A DNA stretch of 8,875 nt. Source: Gammaproteobacteria bacterium RIFCSPLOWO2_02_FULL_56_15. Lineage in GTDB: Bacteria; Pseudomonadota; Gammaproteobacteria; Eutrophobiales; Eutrophobiaceae. How positions within the stretch are numbered: position 1 is the first letter of the stretch; every line of letters starts with the position of its first letter. This document shows, in pieces, positions 7,211 through 8,875 of the stretch. The notes under the pieces are model-generated. The model made no database searches and was not told the DNA's origin. It worked only from the letters and a program-made list of their open reading frames with translations. The stretch covers positions 1 through 8,875 of the forward strand of contig MGYR01000063.1 of assembly GCA_001801825.1 (NCBI GenBank), in the 5' to 3' direction. A program made the translations under genes and the position numbers.

Positions 7211-7619
7211 TACCGTCCCCTTCCCTAAACATGCCACAAGCGGATCCGCCGGCATGGACATCGCTGCCTGTATCCCGCAACCGCTGGAACTGGCGGCCGG
7301 AGAATCTACGCTCATCCCTACGGGTTTCGCCTTGCATATCGAGGACTCCGGGCTGGCGGCGGTCCTGCTTCCACGTTCTGGTCTCGGTCATAAAAAAGGC
7401 ATCGTGCTGGGCAATCTGGTAGGTTTGATTGATTCCGATTATCAGGGGGAGGTATTAATTTCCTGCTGGAACCGGGGCCAGCACAGCTTCACCATCCGTC
7501 CAGGCGATCGGATCGCTCAGATGGTATTCCTGCCCGTGGTGCAAGTGGAACTGGAGGTCGTGAATGAATTTACCACCAGTGCGCGGGGCGAGGGTGGTTT
7601 CGGCCATACCGGTGTATAA
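7167..7619 (+). CDS. dut: Deoxyuridine 5'-triphosphate nucleotidohydrolase (dUTPase)
   Basis: This 150-residue enzyme, a homotrimer in this family, hydrolyses dUTP to dUMP and pyrophosphate, keeping uracil out of DNA and supplying dUMP for thymidylate synthesis. All five conserved motifs are present: SAGMDI (27-32), PRSGLG (69-74), GLIDSDYQGE (86-95, with the catalytic Asp), RPGDRIAQM and the C-terminal RGEGGFGHTG arm (140-149) that closes over the nucleotide. The length is close to the E. coli enzyme. The ATG at 7167 gives MKKIQIKAL, the normal N-terminus; an in-frame ATG at 7152 would add five residues. The gene starts inside the last 44 bases of coaBC in a different frame, so translation is probably coupled. 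No obvious Rho-independent terminator follows; there is no stem followed by a T-run. Confidence 0.97.
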   Translation: MKKIQIKALNRLLGDTVPFPKHATSGSAGMDIAACIPQPLELAAGESTLIPTGFALHIEDSGLAAVLLPRSGLGHKKGIVLGNLVGLIDSDYQGEVLISCWNRGQHSFTIRPGDRIAQMVFLPVVQVELEVVNEFTTSARGEGGFGHTGV

Positions 7620-7630
7620 ATATCCCTCTC

Positions 7631-7668
7631 TATCAAGGATATAATCCGCGAAAATATCAGGATATGAT
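7631..7668 (+). repeat. Two imperfect direct repeats downstream of dut
   Basis: TATCAAGGATATAAT (7631-7645) recurs as TATCAGGATATGAT (7655-7668), with starts 24 bases apart. Each copy is partly self-complementary: GGAT/ATCC in and just after the first (7637-7647), TATCA/TGATA in the second (7655-7669). They lie in the AT-rich start of the 174-base gap and could be a regulator site, but the sequence alone does not show this. Confidence 0.4.
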
Positions 7669-7705
7669 AGACGCTCTGGTGAGCCTGTACTCCGGTCATA
7701 GGACT

Positions 7706-7740
7706 GCATTCGGTTAATGTGCGTAAATCGCACTGAATGC
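7706..7740 (+). other. Intergenic hairpin with alternative pairing
   Basis: GCATTC (7706-7711) pairs with GAATGC (7735-7740). In RNA the outer stem can extend to nine pairs including one G-U (7706-7714 with 7732-7740). Inside lies a second inverted repeat, GTGCG (7719-7723) with CGCAC (7729-7733). GTGCGT (7719-7724) can also pair with ACGCAC (7746-7751), giving a mutually exclusive fold. No T-run follows, so it does not look like a standard terminator. The rest of the 7620-7793 gap shows no gene. Confidence 0.4.
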
Positions 7741-7780
7741 TGCTCACGCACCGGAATCAATAAAACAAATTCGATCGTTT

Positions 7781-7784
7781 GGAG
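7781..7784 (+). promoter_or_regulatory. Ribosome binding site for the GTG start at 7794
   Basis: GGAG lies 9 bases before GTG 7794. The same frame is closed upstream by a TAA at 7761, and the only other start-like codon is TTG at 7779, which overlaps this site. This fixes the non-ATG start. Confidence 0.65.
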
Positions 7785-7793
7785 CGAAACAAC

Positions 7794-8875
7794 GTGGACG
7801 GTCCCGTAACAAAAAGACGATTCAGCAGACGCGCCACGCGAAACGCCATGTATATGGGGGCCGCCGCCATCAGCGCCTTGATTCTGCTGCTGCTGGGCTG
7901 GAGGTTTTACAGCGGCATGCGGGAATCCAGCCTGGAGGCATCACACCGGAGCGAAACTGAGCAGGCTGTCAGGCTGGCGGCTTCCACCGCTGCCTTCTTC
8001 GAGCAGATCTCGACGAGAATGGCGGATACCGCACGGCAGGCGAACCTCATCGCCATCTTTCGACGGGGAGATAAACCACCGCTGGAGGCGGAGGCGGAGC
8101 GTTTGCAATCGGAGTTCCCCTCCGCACTGAAACTCCGCTTATTGCTTCCCGGCGGTTATGAACTGGATAACAGCACCATCCCACCACTCGGTTACGCCTG
8201 TCTCACCCTGCTGAAATCAGCCGAATCGACTCGTGATCCCATCGCTACGGATGTACACCTTTTCGGCACCGACAAACAGCACCTCGACATGCTGCGCCGG
8301 ATCACCGATGACGGAGGGGCGTTACTCGGTATGATTCACCTGAGCCTGGATGTGGGCCTGCTTTCCGAAGCCATGTCTGCCTTGTCCCTGGGTGAGGGAT
8401 ATGCGGAATTACAGCAGGGGGGCACGGCTGTCCCATTCGTGCTCGGGAAGTCAGGGGATGCTTCCAATCGGGTCGGCACGCCTCTGGTAACCGCCGTCAA
8501 TGGCACCCGTTTCTACCTGGCCTACTGGCCACCCGGTGTCCGAGATGCATCCGGGATCAGCGGACTCTTGCTCCCAGCATCGCTGATTCTTATTGCGGTT
8601 GCCGGTCTGGCATATTCCATCTTGCGCCGGCGGCTGGCGCCGAAACCCGAAAAGGAAAATGAAGTTCTCTACTACGGCGCTATCGAAGCGATTATGAGGG
8701 GGGCTCACCCCGGTATGGAAAAACTGATCCCTCATCTCCCCGGAAAAGTCCGCGGGCAGGAAGCTGCGAGGGATCTTTCCCGGGGAATGGAAGGAGAGGA
8801 TATCACCCGTATCCACCTATCCGACGTGGCGCCACCTGCCACCCCAACGTCTCCATCCGAGGTGATGGAGGGGTC
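7794..8875 (+). CDS. Membrane-anchored N-terminal region, probably of an AlgC-type phosphomannomutase/phosphoglucomutase (partial)
   Basis: The frame is open from GTG 7794 to the window end (360 codons, no stop). After a basic, cytoplasmic-looking N-terminus (KRRFSRRATR) come a membrane segment (about 20-36), an extracytoplasmic domain of about 215 residues, a second membrane segment (about 257-277) and an Arg-rich RRRLAPK boundary. This is a sensor-like topology. The middle domain resembles single Cache domains, with LLLPGGYEL, the DVHLFGTDKQHLDMLRRI stretch and GALLGMIHLSLD. The last visible residues are Pro- and Thr-rich, like a linker. No phosphohexomutase catalytic motif is inside the window. 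The enzyme call is inferred from position after coaBC-dut and from knowledge that some gammaproteobacterial AlgC homologues have such a two-helix extension. Alternatives are a chemoreceptor or another Cache-domain signalling protein. Confidence 0.62.
   Translation, partial: MDGPVTKRRFSRRATRNAMYMGAAAISALILLLLGWRFYSGMRESSLEASHRSETEQAVRLAASTAAFFEQISTRMADTARQANLIAIFRRGDKPPLEAEAERLQSEFPSALKLRLLLPGGYELDNSTIPPLGYACLTLLKSAESTRDPIATDVHLFGTDKQHLDMLRRITDDGGALLGMIHLSLDVGLLSEAMSALSLGEGYAELQQGGTAVPFVLGKSGDASNRVGTPLVTAVNGTRFYLAYWPPGVRDASGISGLLLPASLILIAVAGLAYSILRRRLAPKPEKENEVLYYGAIEAIMRGAHPGMEKLIPHLPGKVRGQEAARDLSRGMEGEDITRIHLSDVAPPATPTSPSEVMEG

Noticed and set aside
6536..7315. A 259-codon minus-strand frame across coaBC and dut
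   Set aside because: It lies wholly opposite two confidently identified enzymes and has no family features.
7640..7645. A perfect TATAAT after dut as a promoter -10 box
   Set aside because: No -35-like hexamer lies 16-18 bases upstream and there is no extended -10 TG. The match is part of the AT-rich direct repeat.
7706..7740. Rho-independent terminator for dut
   Set aside because: The stem is interrupted and is not followed by a run of T, so it does not meet the usual pattern.
7455..7760. A 101-codon minus-strand frame covering the dut end and the intergenic gap
   Set aside because: Half of it is antisense to dut, there is no good ribosome site, and the translation shows no domain. The gap is better explained as a leader region.

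Overview
The window looks like a chromosomal segment of a moderately GC-rich gammaproteobacterium. The main clue is the + strand order coaBC, dut, then a membrane-anchored protein that resembles the N-terminal extension of AlgC-type phosphomannomutases; coaBC-dut-algC is a familiar gene order in Pseudomonas and relatives. I see no transposase, integrase, tRNA, rRNA, CRISPR array or other sign of a mobile element.

Left two thirds (1-5852, minus strand). Four tightly packed genes are read leftwards: a membrane protein with a von Willebrand factor A (vWA) domain and an amidotransferase-like domain (3612-5852), an exported caspase/C13-like protein with no cysteine (2701-3615), an exported TPR protein with an HExxH metallopeptidase-like domain (372-2711), and the start of a MoxR-family AAA+ ATPase (1-359, cut by the window edge). 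The first two pairs overlap by 4 and 11 bases and the last gap is 12 bases, so this is almost certainly one operon. A plausible sigma70-type promoter lies at 5880-5908. By the positive-inside rule and the signal peptides, three of the four products act in the periplasm or on the periplasmic face of the inner membrane, while MoxR is cytoplasmic. The set resembles MoxR-vWA chaperone systems, here joined to two peptidase-like partners. Its substrate is unknown, and it is the most interesting part of the window.

Middle (5853-5980). This is a short divergent intergenic region between the operon and coaBC. It holds the operon promoter and only weak signals for coaBC.

Right third (5981-8875, plus strand). 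coaBC (coenzyme A synthesis) overlaps dut (dUTPase) by 44 bases. A 174-base gap follows with two imperfect direct repeats and a region that can form alternative hairpins, but no gene. Then a GTG-initiated reading frame begins at 7794 and runs off the window. It encodes two membrane segments around a Cache-like extracytoplasmic domain, probably the front part of a phosphomannomutase/phosphoglucomutase.
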